Positions 45,758 to 58,793 are shown, counted from the stretch's first letter. The stretch: 64,000 nt of DNA from Ciona savignyi (GCA_000149265.1 CH002848.1:7709-71708), one strand, 5' to 3'. The notes: a model not told the origin generated them from the letters alone. Translations and numbers: made by a program.

Positions 45758-48700
45758 TTATAGTTTTGCTTTGGATGGCATGACGTTTTGTATCTTCATG
45801 GCCATAGCCATGTTTCCACTTATCTTCAGTTTGCCGTTGAAAAACGCCTGGAATCAATTAGCATGGTCAGTTGAGTTTTTTAGGCCTTTTATATAACGTG
45901 GGCAGTTACACGTTAATTATTACGATTTGAGTACCAACCTGAAAAAATTGATCGTTGACTAACCTAATCGGTTGTGTCGTTGGGAAAAGTACTTAACAGA
46001 CATTGCCTGAACCTAGTAGAATATTGGCTTTTGCCAAATTGAAGAAATTTCTCAATCATACACAGCACACTAAAATAGCTTCCGACGGTAGGCGAGAGTC
46101 TGATCTAACGATTCCCCACATGTTATCGCCCATGTGTTTTCCCATTCACGGGAAAAACATAAATATATTATTCTGACCTCCTTTATAGACCATTGGTTTT
46201 ATAAAAGTTTTACCCTTGTAGGGCATTGCCAGTGAGCGTAGTAACACGGACTTAGTTAATCTGACGAGTGTGTACGCTCAGGTTGGCAGAGCTATTGCAG
46301 AATATTAGTTATTTGGTGTAAATTCGTTGATTAAATGTTCAATTTTAATTTAGTGAATTTAAACATTAGTTTGCTTGTTGGGGGTGTTGCAGGACGTTTA
46401 ATGTTGACTCTTATCAGTAAAATTGTACGGTCCTGTGGCCGAATGGTTAATGCGATCGATAGATATACAAACTATACAAGGACGAGCCCATCATGGGGTT
46501 AAAACTGAGCCCAGTAAAAAAACAAAAATATGCTAAATTAAAACTAAATTATAAATATGAAATAATGAAAACAAGTGCAAATTCTAGGATTGATAAGAAG
46601 ATGTTAAACTGTCCAATCCTATCAGAAAAAAAGAAAATATAACAATCAGCTCACTGCATTGGGATTAAGCTTGCCCATCATCAGATCATACATATCATCG
46701 TCGGTCATTGTGATTGTGCAGTCTGGTTTTACTGTGAACAACAAGATTTGTGTTATGTTAGGCTCTGTTAGCACAGCGGTTGGTCTCCTAGTTAAACTTT
46801 GCAATTTTATTTATTTTCGTACTGTTTAATTTTGTAAGTTTTAACAAATAAAAGTCGTGGGTAAAAAGTAACTGCGTTGGTGAAAATTGTCGTAAAATTG
46901 CCCATGTGAAAAAACTCAAAAAGTTTTCCAATCTACAAGAATAACCATGGATATTCTATATTCCTATCCTAACCTAACAAAGTCTAAGAACAACCAACTA
47001 ACTTGTTGGGTTAGTGCGTCGCCTTTCAGCCGAGTGGTTGGAGGTTCGAAACTGGTCGATAGCTATTCAGTGTCCTTGGGCAAGGCACTTAGCAAACATT
47101 GCCTGAATTACGTAAATTTATAGGTTCTACAAATATCAAGGAATGCCTTAATCATATACAACTAACTGCAATAGCTCTGGTGTAACCTGACAGTGGGTGT
47201 GACAGTGAGGCAATCTGCTGATTTTCCGTGGGTTTACGCCAATTGCATATTCCAACTCACTGGAATAAACATGAATATCCTATCATATTGTTTCAGTATG
47301 CTTTGTAGTGATTAAATAAAGACTCATTAAAGTGGTACGTACTCTTGGAGTTAAATTCGACAGATCCTTTGCCGGTTTTAGCGTTGATCACCCACACACC
47401 CCCCTTCTTTGAGCCTGATGGCTTGATGTTAAATGCGATGATGCCTTTGATCTTCTTGATGTAGGATCCCCCATCCTGTTATATTAAAAATAGGGGTGAG
47501 ACGTGTAAAGTTAGGTGGATCAGGGCCTCAGGGGTGCAAATTAGAAACTTCAAAATATTACATCTACACCAGAATTCTGCTAAAAATGCCAAAAATACAA
47601 AAAAACACAAGTATAACTTCTTTTGCCACAGCAAAATAGCAACATTGCATGGGTTAGGGCAGGGATGTCCAACCTGCAGCCCACGGCCCGCTAGTCATTT
47701 TCACTCCAAGTAGTATTTTGAACTTTAGCCTAATTAAAATGTATCAGTCAGCTTTTAGGGGCACAGTAATAGAAGGCTATAAGTATGGGATCAACAGGAA
47801 TACAGGATTATATATAACTATAATGATTTTTAATTGTTTCTTTATGTACCCATTTTTTAAAATTTAATAGGTTATGCGGCCCATTGAAATAATATTAAGT
47901 GACAATGCGGCCCACTACAATAAAAGGTTGGACATTCCTGGGTTAGGGCATTTTCATTGTATCCAAGAAAAAATTATATTTATCGTTTCAGATTTATGTG
48001 CATAGGTGATAAAAATATGAATCATGGCCAACCAAAGCAGGCTTCACCCACCTCTTCCATTGCTTTCTGTATTTCCCTGAACACGGGTGTCGTCTTCAGT
48101 CCATCTGCATCGGATACCGATGCTGTTGCCGCGGCAACAAGCTGTCCTTTGATTGGCTGGGAATGAATGCGAGGGTGTCCGCCTTGTCTGCGGGGCATGA
48201 TTGTTAAGCAGTTAACGGATATTGCGAGAGGAATTGTATGGGATTGAAAATATCATCTGTACACACTGTTGTAGCTTCTGTACACGAATATCTCAGACAT
48301 GGGTGTCAAGGCAGAAGGTATTGCTTCACAGGAATTTAATTGGATTTAAACAAAATAGAAATATCAATATGTACACCCTGTCATAGCTTATGTACACAAT
48401 GTCAAGTACTCAGACATTGGTGTTATAGCAGAAGGTATTTCTTGAAAGAAATTGTATTGGATTTAAACAAAATAGAAATATCAATCTGTACACACTGTTG
48501 TAGCTTCTGTACACAATGTCAAGTACTCAGACATTGGTGATATAGCAGAAGGTATTACTTGAAAAGAATTGTATTGGATTTAAACACAACTGATATATTA
48601 ATCTGCGCACAATGTCATAGCTTACGTACATAGCTGTGTATACTACACATAAGTGGAGTGGTGGGTGAAACAAAAATGATCATTGCTTCATGCTCATTTA

Positions 48701-51700
48701 ATTTTTTAACTTGGGAAAAACAACAACCATTCCATATCTATCATGATGTCTGAAAGTGAAACATATCTTTATGACAATGCTCATGTAACCTCCTTTAATG
48801 AAATCACAAAGATTGAAAAAATTAAAAGACAATAAAAAACATGGAGCATATTCAATAAGGTCCACTAGTACAATACAATATAAATGACAACAAAATACAC
48901 ACATTATATTAAAACACATCATAATTAATGCCAACTTATGCTGAACAACATAATAATTATCTCCAACACCGCTAAAAAAGCATTAAAAGAACATGGACCA
49001 ACCTTTCCAGCCATTGCTTCCTAGCTTGTGGAAATCCGAGTTTGTACATGGTGACTACTACCGCTCCACCGAGACCGAGATTATGCTGCAGTGCTAACGT
49101 TGCACCTTCCACCTGTCGTTTGGCTGCCTCTCCGCGCAGCTGCCATGTTAGCTCAGAGCACTGGGCAAGTCCTGGGCGTGAGGTGGGCTACTCATTAACA
49201 CAAGGTAAATATTGCTTGGGATTGCACGGCGTCGAAATATACGAATCAATAATTGATTGGTATCAATGTGGTGCTCTCTTGTTTTAAACATAAGCGGTTT
49301 TTTAGTTAAACATAAACGGTTTTAAGTTTTATTAAAAAAACATCCATAATATTTAAAAAATCTGGAGCAATTTTCGATGGTATGGGGATTGGGATAGTAA
49401 TAAGTGGAAATGGACTAGATGAATTTCAATCCTTTTTACTATTTATATGCATGTGCATTGTGCATATTTCCTGTGTACATCTACAAATATTACATTTGGA
49501 ACTTTATTCTTACACAACAAAAAATATATTTTTTTAGGTTTAATATATTTCAGTAACCCGCAAGCAGGCTGTACTTTAGTGTATATAACTGACCTGTTGC
49601 GCCAAGTGGGTGGCCTTTCGATATCAACCCCCCACTTGGGTTAATGACGTGTTTCCCTCCGTATGTGTTGTCCCCTCGATCAATGAAATCTCCAGCTTGG
49701 CCTGGGGCATGGGGTGGTTTTAAGCAAAGTGAAATACATGGGGACCTTATGCAGTTTGCTTTGCTTATTCTAAGGGATAGTGGGTGACTTGTATCCACTG
49801 AAGTTTACACTTTACACAAATAGTAAATATACAAATGCCCAGGCAGTCATATTGTACTGAACCCCATTGCAAAATTCAACAAAACCCTTATTTTACCCAT
49901 CCTTCATGGTTTACACTATCCATTAGCAGTAAAAGAATACTAATCTTTTTTAAATTTAAAAAAAATCTTTGTTTTTATGCAAAAGAACAACCACACCAGG
50001 TTAGTACAGGTTTTAACTATGCCTACTATAAAAAGGTGTTTTAATGTACGCGCAGTTGTAAGTGTTCATAAATAATTTATAAATGAGCAATAATCTGGCG
50101 GCATATGTCAAGGGGTTAAGCTTCCAAGAGGTAACCGTACAAGGTAACCCCATTCCATATAGTTGTTACTACTTGTAGATGTTAACAGCCCTAAACAGTA
50201 ATCCTAATCTAGATTAAGTATTACTAACATAGCTACAATGGCTAATGTCAAGGGGTTAACCTTCCAAGAGGTAACTGTACTAGGTAACCCTATTCCATAT
50301 AGTTGTAACTACTTGTAAATGTTAACAGTTCTAAACAGTAACCTTAATCTAGATCAAGTATTACTAACATAGCTCCAACTTCTTTAATCAATACAAACCC
50401 ACCAACACCGCATAGACCCAGTGCTTCATACGTGATGAGCTCGTTGGCCGAGAAACAGTCGTGCAGTTCGATCACCTGGGCATCCGAAGGTCGCAACCCG
50501 GTTTTCTCGTAAATCTTCTCCACAGCTTTCCTTGTCATGTCATAACCAACCATCTGTGTGAGGGATAAATTGTTAGTAACACTGTTGAAGAAGAAAATTA
50601 AACGAATTTAGTTTAATTTTATTATTTTTTTTAGTTTGTATCTCGGATAGTTGAGCCAATTTGTATGTATTGATTAAGAAATTTTGTAAGCATTTGGGTA
50701 ACTCAATGCATTTACCTTGAATTACTTAATAATAATAATACTAAATTTTTTAACTAATCAAAATTTTTGACTCCTATTTAAATTATGGCTGCTGACCCAT
50801 AAGCGGAAACAAGGTGAGATCGAAAATAAGTATCTGGTAATCTAGTCACTTGTTTTATGGTTTTGGGTAAATTAAAACTGCAGCAATGTCTTTTTTCCAA
50901 CACAGCACAATAGCTCTGTTTAACCCACAAGCCATTTTATAATTTGATGTGTGATAATGTCTTTCTCACTTTTAGAATTAACATGGGTATCGTACAAGGG
51001 TACATTTTCCACCACTGTTTTGATCACCATTACCAGCATTGTTGTTGCAAATGTATAAAATTTGACGGGTTCGTTACCTTCATGCAACTCTTCTCAGAGA
51101 AAGTGCTTGGCAGGTCAGTAGCCATCACCTGCGCCACAATCTCCACAGCCTGATGCTCCAAGCCATGTTTCCTCACAAAATCCTCACTGGCCAGAATGGC
51201 ACAACCACTTCCATCAGATGTGGGACTGAATGATGGGACGACGAAAGTTTTAATATTTGAGGGTGGAAACGACTTAAAGGCCATAGTTTATTTCAAAGGA
51301 TTAAAGAGGACAACACCAAAATGAGAGAAAAGGGAAGTTGGAAAAATTCTTACTAATACTATGGAAATTAATTCTAACCCTGCACTAAACACTTATCTCA
51401 ACTTCAGAACTAACGACTAACCCTAACTCTTACTCCAACTATAACACTAACACCCCAATTTTCGTTTTAATGAGCAGTTTCCTTTTTTTACTCTTCTCTT
51501 TCACTCATTTTAGTTTTCCCCGGTTAGAATGAATCTGCCAAGCGTTCTACACGGATGTTATATTTATATTTGTCCAGTTTTTTAAGTTATTTTGACTAGA
51601 AAAGCTCACACTACTGACATCCGCGATAATAGATATGAGTCCATAGGCTTGTACAGCATAACTATATTTTCTGTGATTAAATCCTTTAAAAAGGGTAGTC

Positions 51701-54700
51701 TAAAGGCCGATATTATGTATGTGATATCACAATCACAATTAAGCAATCTTAGTACTAAGTGGGTAAGGTAAGGATGTCTTGAAATACTGTTAAAAGTGTT
51801 GCCTAAATAAAGATAACACAAACGTAACTGAAGTCTTTTTGGTTGGGCAATTGAGGCCCTAAAAGGATAAGTCACTCTGCAAAACACATATATACAAAAA
51901 AAGCTGTGTTTAGCATTTTAACAGCAGCTATGTTAAGCATTTTAAAACCCATACCAGCATTGCAGCAAAGTGAGGTATTCGTATACAGTCCGTCCGTTGA
52001 GCACTTGATCCAGGGAATATTCCTTCTGGAACTGTGAGTAGGGGTTGTTGGTGGAATGCTTATGGTTCTTCCCATGCAACCTTTGCGAAGTGCACAGGCT
52101 TGGTGCCTGGAAAAAAAAGTGAAAAAGCAAAGTTTTAGCAACAGCAGGNNNNNNNNNNNNNNNNNNNNNNNNNNNNNNNNNNNNNNNNNNNNNNNNNNNN
52201 NNNNNNNNNNNNNNNNNNNNNNNNNNNNNNNNNNNNNNNNNNNNNNNNCAAGCAAAGCTTTTAGCAACAGCAGTAACAGTGTTCCACGGGTACTTGTACT
52301 TACAATTTAGTCGTTAATATCAACAGTACAGTAAAATCGTATATATATTGGAAATAACAGGTTTATTCTCTGTATGCGAAAAGGATGTTTTGTTATTAAA
52401 AAAACATGGCCACACATTTTCATGTAATAAATACCATCAGTATCCTGCCGATGTTAAATTTCATGAAAATACAACAGAACAAGTCACCCAATGATAATCC
52501 ATACAAAGACACAATCAATATCTACCGTTTACCGCTAAAAGTGTTTAACGTTATTAGTATGTAGAAGGATATAATAGACATGTTAATGTACAATTATTAA
52601 TACTGTTACTGCTTTAGCTGTTGTAAAACTAGTACAAAGGTCACAAAGCATTGAAAAACAACTTGCATATTTTACAACACTGACAATAATTCAAATGTAA
52701 CATTAACAAGCCACAATCATGTTCTTGGATTAAACATTAACCACAGTCAAACAATGCCTTACATTACAGCGGTAATGATGCATTACAAAATGATTTTATA
52801 TATAATAAAATATTTGAAACCACGGAATATTGTATTATTTTACTTTACTTTATACAAAGTAATTCATTGTGTATCAGTATTTCGGGATTGTGTCTTTTTA
52901 GAAAACGGCTAAATAGAAGAATGTCAGATCATTAGCTGTCAGGGGATCGGCAATTAGCAGACACTGCTTAAGCGGCAATGGAATGCAATGGTTAAAATAA
53001 CAATTAACCTATGAATTCTTTTGCCGACAAAACAATTTATGGCAAATTTAATGTAGGTTGAACTTATTTTAATAAATTATTAAAACATTTAAATTCTCAA
53101 TAAAGTTTAAAGCTATTTACTTCACTTTAATGCAAGTATTAGTATAAATCCTTTTTAAAATTTGATAAAAAAATACATTAGTCTTCATCCGACTACAACT
53201 TATGTGCGAACAAAGTGCACTATAATAAAATTTAAAAAAGAGACTTTTAGAAGACACATACCGGGACTTAAATTCTGTATTAATAAATAATTCATAAAAT
53301 TGTTAGAAGCTAAAAAACTTACCGTATTTTTCCATGTGTTCAAGTCCAGCATTTCCAAACATTTGTGGTGTCATTGGAGCAGCAGCGATCTGCCTGACGT
53401 CCGCCATTATTTCAACGTGTTTCTGCATTGGGTTCGTTCTGTCTGTCCACTGCATTAAAAATTCGAACATGTTAATAACAGTGAATCGGTTAACAAAAAG
53501 GTTTTTAAAATTAAACTGTTTAGTTTTGTCAATTTTTCTGCCTCTCATTCGAATGATAAAGCAATTGCAATCAACTCGACAAAAAATTGATATCATATCA
53601 TAATGTCAGTTTTTAAAACTAATCCTGTATTAACCAATGAGACCATCATTGTTGGTAATAAGGATATACTCTTGCAATTGGTATTTAATAATGCCATAAT
53701 ACCAGTAAATGATAAGGCACATTCAGTACATAAAAGTTAGTATTTACCTTTTGACAGTATGAGGTATATAACAGTAGATAGCATTTGCATGCAAGATAAA
53801 TTGTGAATATGGGTAGGGTGATTTAACTTGCTTTTAAAAAATCTTATGATTTGTAGGACAAAATATACAAGTGGGGTGGGGAAAAAATATCTAACCGAAA
53901 GACTGAAAAGAAAGTTTGGTGGACAAAAATAACCCAGCATATAAAAACTACTATGAAGTAGCCAACATAAGTTTTGTGCCAGGATCAGGGATATTAAAGT
54001 TACTTTAAGTAGTATAATTAAGGTTTTAATGAAAAAAAACTTGATATAATGCTTTCATGCTACTCACATGGGAACCCAGTGATCCTCTTTCCATCTTTTC
54101 GAAGCCAAGAGCCATTGTGCACTCTGCCAGCCCTCCCTCAATGAACTGCTTTGCCATGAACAAAGCAGATGAACCAGTTGCACATGCATTGTTCACCTGC
54201 AGTTATGTATAATCAGCCAAACTTTACAAAAAGCAATTACTTTTTAATTACACTTTAATTTAACTTACAAAAAGTATTTACTTTTTAATATAATGTACCG
54301 GTACGGTAAATTAATTTACCACACATTCAAGTGTAAACTAAATGTTTTGTTATTGCAGACAAAAGAAGCATACATAAGTTTCTATTAGTATAAGCAAAGT
54401 ATAATAAAATGTTGTTTTTTTAATTTAAATTATACATGTGATTTACCACCATAATACTGTGAATGTGATGCATTTTGTAATTTTGATTAATCTGATATAC
54501 TGATATAATAGTTTAGTATAAATACACACACATATTAATCGTCTTCACAAACTTTAAGTCACTCAAGCTAGTACCGTGAAGTGTAAATGATTTTGACTTT
54601 AAATCTACCTTCTGAATCAGAAAAAAATTTAAACCACACAGTTCAATTTTATAAAAAATGTACCGTACATTATAGACTGGTATCCCGGTCATTCCAAGTT

Positions 54701-55331
54701 GATAGAGCGCCCGTTGTCCACACGTCGAGTCACCATAGCAATATCCCACCGCTGCTTGCTCCACCTGGTTGTAGGAAATCCCGGCATCGGCGAGAGCTTT
54801 CAACCCCGCTTCCTTCGCCATGTCGGGGTAGTCGAAATTCTCTCGTCTGCCAGGCTTCTCAAACTGTGTGTAAAAGTTCGTCATGAGAAGTTCGTCTCAA
54901 TCATAAGGTTAAAATGCTTAACCTTATTTTTTTGTCTTTTTTAAGAAGCATACTTAAAAAGGTTAAGTATTTTAAACTTATTTATAGGTAATACTAGTAT
55001 TTTAACCTTATGTATACGTAGTGAGGTATTTTAACCTATTTTATATAGGTAATACTAGCCTTTGTTGCTTAAATTAATAACCTTCTATTTTAATATCCTT
55101 TTTTTGTCTTTTTTAAGAAGCGTACTTAAAAATAATATTAAAAAAGAAGGTTATTAATTAAAGCAATGGAGGCTAGTATTACCTATATATTACAAAGATG
55201 ATAGAAAACACTGCAAGGTAGTGCTTCTTTTTTGTCAATTGCTTGACACTAGTATAAAATGAGTTAAAATAATATTTAGAACAACGTACCTTTGTCATGC
55301 CAACACCGATCACAAACACTTTTCTTCCCAT
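45758..55331 (-). CDS. SCP2: SCPx: peroxisomal thiolase fused to sterol carrier protein 2, 13 exons
   Basis: Predicted 551 residues (human SCPx 547). It performs thiolytic cleavage of branched-chain and bile-acid-type 3-oxoacyl-CoAs; the C-terminal SCP2 domain binds lipids or acyl-CoA. Exons in transcript order: 55331-55290, 54863-54669, 54196-54068, 53449-53323, 52106-51955, 51225-51078, 50553-50403, 49701-49594, 49171-49003, 48187-48052, 47475-47343, 46731-46655, 45847-45758. It starts [14 protein letters not shown]. Thiolase signatures are NNACATGSS with the nucleophile at Cys84, [23 protein letters not shown] with His345, and [11 protein letters not shown]. The SCP2 domain (about 430-551) has [13 protein letters not shown] and [15 protein letters not shown], and the protein ends in AKL, a PTS1 peroxisomal signal. 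Exon 5 has one extra base (CCC at 52071-52073) that breaks the frame at AW|KNHKH. A 100-N gap lies in intron 4. Vertebrates also make a separate SCP2 from an internal promoter; no such start is visible here. Confidence 0.95.
45955..46178 (+). mobile_element. SINE copy in the last SCPx intron
   Basis: GATCGTTGACTAACCTAATC, GGTTGTGTCGTTGGGAAAAG, CATTGCCTGAACCTAGTAG, CATACACAGCACACTAAAAT and CCCATTCACGGGAAAAACAT. Antisense to SCPx. Confidence 0.7.
46433..46520 (+). mobile_element. tRNA-derived SINE head
   Basis: GTCCTGTGGCCGAATGGTTA is A-box-like and matches the head at 39160-39243; GGACGAGCCCATCATGGGGT follows. A further tRNA-like repeat (GGCTCTGTTAGCACAGCGG, then TTTTATTTATTTTCGTACTG) lies at 46768-46858 and recurs in part at 56152-56225. 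Confidence 0.5.
46985..47290 (+). mobile_element. SINE copy in SCPx intron 11
   Basis: TTGGGTTAGTGCGTCGCC head, GGAGGTTCGAAACTGGTCG, GTGTCCTTGGGCAAGGCAC, TGCAATAGCTCTGGTG and AAACATGAATATCCTATC tail. Full length, antisense to SCPx. Confidence 0.8.
47660..47940. mobile_element. hAT-type MITE with 8-bp target duplication
   Basis: Starts CAGGGATGTCCAACC and ends GGTTGGACATTCCTG, a 15-bp terminal inverted repeat with one mismatch, flanked by the 8-bp duplication GGTTAGGG (47652-47659 and 47941-47948). The termini are those of Charlie-like hAT elements. The subterminal GCGGCCCA and GGCCCGC motifs are typical. At 281 bp it has no coding capacity. It lies in SCPx intron 10. Confidence 0.93.
48230..48630. 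repeat. ~122-bp tandem repeat, just over 3 copies, in SCPx intron 9
   Basis: ATTGTATTGGATTTAAACAA, ATATCAATCTGTACACACTG, CACAATGTCAAGTACTCAGA and AGCAGAAGGTATT recur in order. The outer copies are more diverged. Confidence 0.85.
50103..50380. repeat. Two ~144-bp tandem copies beside SCPx exon 7
   Basis: GTCAAGGGGTTAAGCTTCC, TTCCATATAGTTGTTACTAC and CTAGATTAAGTATTACTAAC occur twice with few differences. The second copy ends about 20 bp from the exon 7 donor. Confidence 0.85.
51302..51522. mobile_element. MITE, GAGCAGTTTCCC family, copy 3
   Basis: Left end CAACACCAAAATGAGAGAAA and right end CTTTCACTCATTTTAGTTTT are imperfect inverted repeats. The right arm shares GAGCAGTTTCC with the copies at 19655 and 27697, and the interior is rich in CTAACCCTAACTC-like sequence. 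It lies in SCPx intron 5. Confidence 0.6.
52149..52248. other. Assembly gap of exactly 100 Ns
   Basis: The gap is in SCPx intron 4, directly upstream of exon 5. The sequences on its two sides are near-identical (AGCAAAGTTTTAGCAACAGC on the left, AGCAAAGCTTTTAGCAACAG on the right). The round length means its true size is unknown. Confidence 0.98.
55044..55188. mobile_element. 145-bp inverted-repeat element in SCPx intron 1
   Basis: Left arm TATAGGTAATACTAGCC followed by AATTAATAACCTTCT pairs with right arm AGAAGGTTATTAATTAAAGC followed by GGCTAGTATTACCTATA, over about 43 bp with a few mismatches. A partial copy of the arm (ATAGGTAATACTAG) precedes it at 54984. MITE-like, non-coding. Confidence 0.75.
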
Positions 55332-56904
55332 TTTTATTGTTAATTTTGATATTGTTTATAGGTTGATTGAATTTATAAACTGTTGCTCAGGCTGCTGGTA
55401 GTAAAATAACAAAATATTAAGTAAGTGGTATTACGAATTACATTAATTAGCATACCAGTATTTCAACAAATCAAAGTAGAACAGAACAGTTATGTTTATC
55501 TTCTTGCATGGGCTAGTATGGAAGGTGCATTAGTTGGTTAATTCATTTTATTGTTCGAATTTTAAGCACCATAAAATGAACATAGGATAGGTAGGAACTT
55601 AAAATTAAATAAAACATTTCTACTTGAAAGTCAAGGAGTTATTAATATGCAAGGGTCAACTGCCATGTTACTCCGTTGTTTAGTGATAGTAAGACACAGA
55701 AACTGTGTGATATTTATAAATTAAAGCTGGGAAAACTAATGTTCAAGTTTCATAACAAAACTCTGCATAATTCTTTTAAAGTATATTTAATACTTTGTAC
55801 TGTGTCTAGACAACATAACTTATTTGTTCCTTTTTAACATAACTTATTTGTTCCTTTCTTAGGTTAAAAATCAGGGTACCGTAGTCCAGTACCATGTACT
55901 GCAAATGCTGTATATTTTTTATTTTAAATTTGTTTATTGTGTTTAAAAAAAAAATTGAAATATCAATTTTTGTTGATGTTTTTTATAATTGTGTTATCTC
56001 CAACTCTTGTTTAACATGCCTTCATTTTGTTTTAACAAACCTTGGTCTGTCTAAATGCACTTTACTGCCATCCTTATTTTAATTCATATTTTCATTTGCA
56101 AATTGCATCAATAAGACAATAACCACATGTTTCTCATTGTCTCCTACGACTCCTAGTTAAACTTAAGCTTTATTTATTTCGTACTGTTTAATATTTTCGC
56201 CTGTGCGTTTAACAAATAAAAATGATCAATTATTACCTAAAACTATTTAGCAACCGACTGATATTGATATCGCCGCCTTCCGCCTACCGGATGACGGTCC
56301 GACGTGCTTGGTTCAAAAGCTACTGCGAGTCATATAGGCTACCGGCTGGATCTAGGGGTTCTTCGCTAAATGATATCGATAAAATACTTGATAGGTTTCA
56401 CAAAAAGTAATGTTTACATGTATGTATTAATATTATTCGTATGTCAAACGTAAATGACTTGCTTTTTATGAATGCAAACATTGCGAGTCAGCTGTGTATT
56501 TACCAACATGACTGTACAAAAAATAATTTTAACCCGATTCGCGCAGGTAGGTTTACTTTTTTAAAAAACACATATACCAAGTTTCGCAGGTTACTGCCAC
56601 CACAATGTCACAAAACAACTAAAAATATGACTGTAAAATGCGGCTATTGCTTAACTATTAAATTTGAAAATACATATGCCTATTGTTAATGAACACGAAC
56701 AGTAAAGTAAGTCGGTATTGCTACATAATAAGGACAACGCGTTTAAGTGTAACACGATACTGAGCTGGAAGAGGATATTAATATAATTAAATTGAGTTGG
56801 TGTGTAAAAATGGGATTAATTAAATTAGTTGCAGGTGTGGAAAATGGCTTTGCAACCGATACATACCCCGTTTTTTTATGCCAAACTTATTTGGTGGTTG
56901 TTGT

Positions 56905-57125
56905 TGCAGGTGCGAAACTGGTCGCTAGCTAGTCGGTTGTGTCCTTGGGGAAGGCACTTTACGGACATTGCCTGAACCTAGCGGATTAATGGGTTCTACC
57001 AAATTAAAGGAACGTGTCTATCATATACAACACACTGCAATAGCTCCGGTAACCCGACGATGGGCGCGATGTGATCTGACGATTGCCCGTGTGTTAACCC
57101 CCTGGGTTTTCCATTCACGAGAATA
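56905..57125 (+). mobile_element. SINE copy lacking part of its head
   Basis: GCAGGTGCGAAACTGGTCGC, TAGTCGGTTGTGTCCTTGGG, AACCTAGCGGATTAATGGG and CTGCAATAGCTCCGGTAACC, running to TTCCATTCACGAGAATA. High identity to the best copies. It is followed directly by a TA-rich microsatellite. Confidence 0.85.
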
Positions 57126-57222
57126 TATATATACGGGGGGTTGAATGGGGGGTTTATGGATGGGAAGTTAGGAGGGGACGAGGTAGTCGCCATATATATA
57201 TATGTATATATATATATATACC
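57121..57222. repeat. Interrupted TA/TATG microsatellite
   Basis: ATATATATATACGGGG and ATATATATATGTATATATAT blocks separated by a G-rich spacer at 57134-57180. Simple-sequence repeat at a SINE 3' end. Confidence 0.75.
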
Positions 57223-58793
57223 AAATATTAAAGAAATCAAATACTTTCGGAAACCCAGCTAGGCCTATGTGTATTAAATCTCGTCATCCATATTATTACA
57301 ATAGTTGTTTTCCACATATAAACTGGGGTAATAATAAAGAATCTTTAGTCACGTAGTAGGGTGGATAATGACGCAGGTCCTGGATAGAGGTGGACAGAGG
57401 CATATTCTAATATAAACTACTTTTCGTGTGGTTTGTGTACTTTGGGAAATGCCGTACCTAACGTTGGTAGACCCCAGAGGATGCCAATGGATCGACCAAA
57501 AATGTGTAAAAGTTATTAAACATACAACAAACTGCAACAGTTTACTCAACCCACTGACTTTAAACCAGCACCATAAGCTAATGTTGCTTAAACCGAGTGC
57601 TTCGGTGAAAACAAACTAACGGTGTAAAAAAGTGAAAACAAAACAAAGTTGTAAATTGAACGTATTTAACCCACTGAAATAGCTCCGGTTAACCGACTGT
57701 TGGTGTAATATAATCTAACAATATCTTGTAATGTTTTTGATTCTTATTTTCGTCCATAAATTACTGCTTGTGTGTAAAAATAAGAAATAGATCAACATTC
57801 ATTACCGGTAAGGTCTGCACATAAACACTTCGAAAAAAGTTGAATGAAGACATCCGCGTGAGGGTGGTACAGAGGTATCATTTACAAGAGTACATGATCT
57901 GAATATACAACATATTTCTCTACCAAATCCAAGATTCAATAATAGAGCAATATCCATTACCGGCGAAGTCTGCCCATACGGGTATGAAAGTGTATTATAT
58001 CTAAATTGCTTTGTCAAAATAAACATCAGTTTCTTAACCTTGCGACTGACAGTCCGTGTCGCTACGGCGTGCGCCAAACAACAAGAGCCACAAGGTCAGT
58101 GAAAAGTTTTGCAACAGTTGTTTGCCAACACTCAGATTGCGGACTTCGAACTTTTCCGTATTTACTCAAGCTAGAGCGGTTATAGACTAAGACATCTGGG
58201 CGAAGATAACCGCACAAAATACACAACACTGACGGCTTGGTGGTGGCTAGCTCGAAGTGTACAGCTTTTCCACTTTGGAGTTTAATTCGTCAAATTAAAG
58301 GCGCAGAACTTTCTTAAAACTTAAAATAGTGTAACGAGTATACTTTAAAATGGGTCTTTTGGCTGCAGAATGTAAATGGCGGTTAAACGTCCAAAAGTTG
58401 TTTGGCATTACGGTTTATGGACAGCGCAAATTTACTAACAAGCACTACGGTGAAAATAAATTAAATAAAACAACGACAAAAAAAACGAAAACCAATTCTT
58501 TAACATAAAGACACGGTGATCCCAGCACTTTAGCTCAAACAAAAAATATCTATTACTAAACCCGAAATTCCATTTAATGAGAACAGTCACTTTTTTCGTG
58601 ATATAAGCAAAATCGGTCTCTGTCAAACAGTGGGCCGCGGGTTACCAAACTATGCTTCAGTATGAGACACATAATAAAAGGCATTTGTTACGTTGATTTG
58701 ACTTTTTTTCGAATTCTATTCCAATTTTCCCTTGGGGTGCTTAGGATGCTGGCTCACAGATTTTGCTGCATGAACGTCTAATGTTTTGGAAGA

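Larger units (their letters stand above)
55332..58793. other. Intergenic between SCPx and the CAT transporter
   Basis: No convincing gene. It contains the start-proximal region of SCPx, two short unmatched open frames (56222-56410 and 56441-56689), a SINE (56905-57125), a TA microsatellite (57121-57222), a SINE scrap near 57668 and the 3' UTR of the transporter just below 58794. Confidence 0.5.

Noticed and set aside
54587..54944. Plus-strand open frames of 81-99 codons
   Set aside because: Antisense of SCPx exon 2, whose minus-strand reading is unmistakable.
56222..56689. Two plus-strand open frames (62 and 82 codons) upstream of SCPx
   Set aside because: No family match, no splice support, and they directly follow a repeat also present at 46768; probably non-coding.
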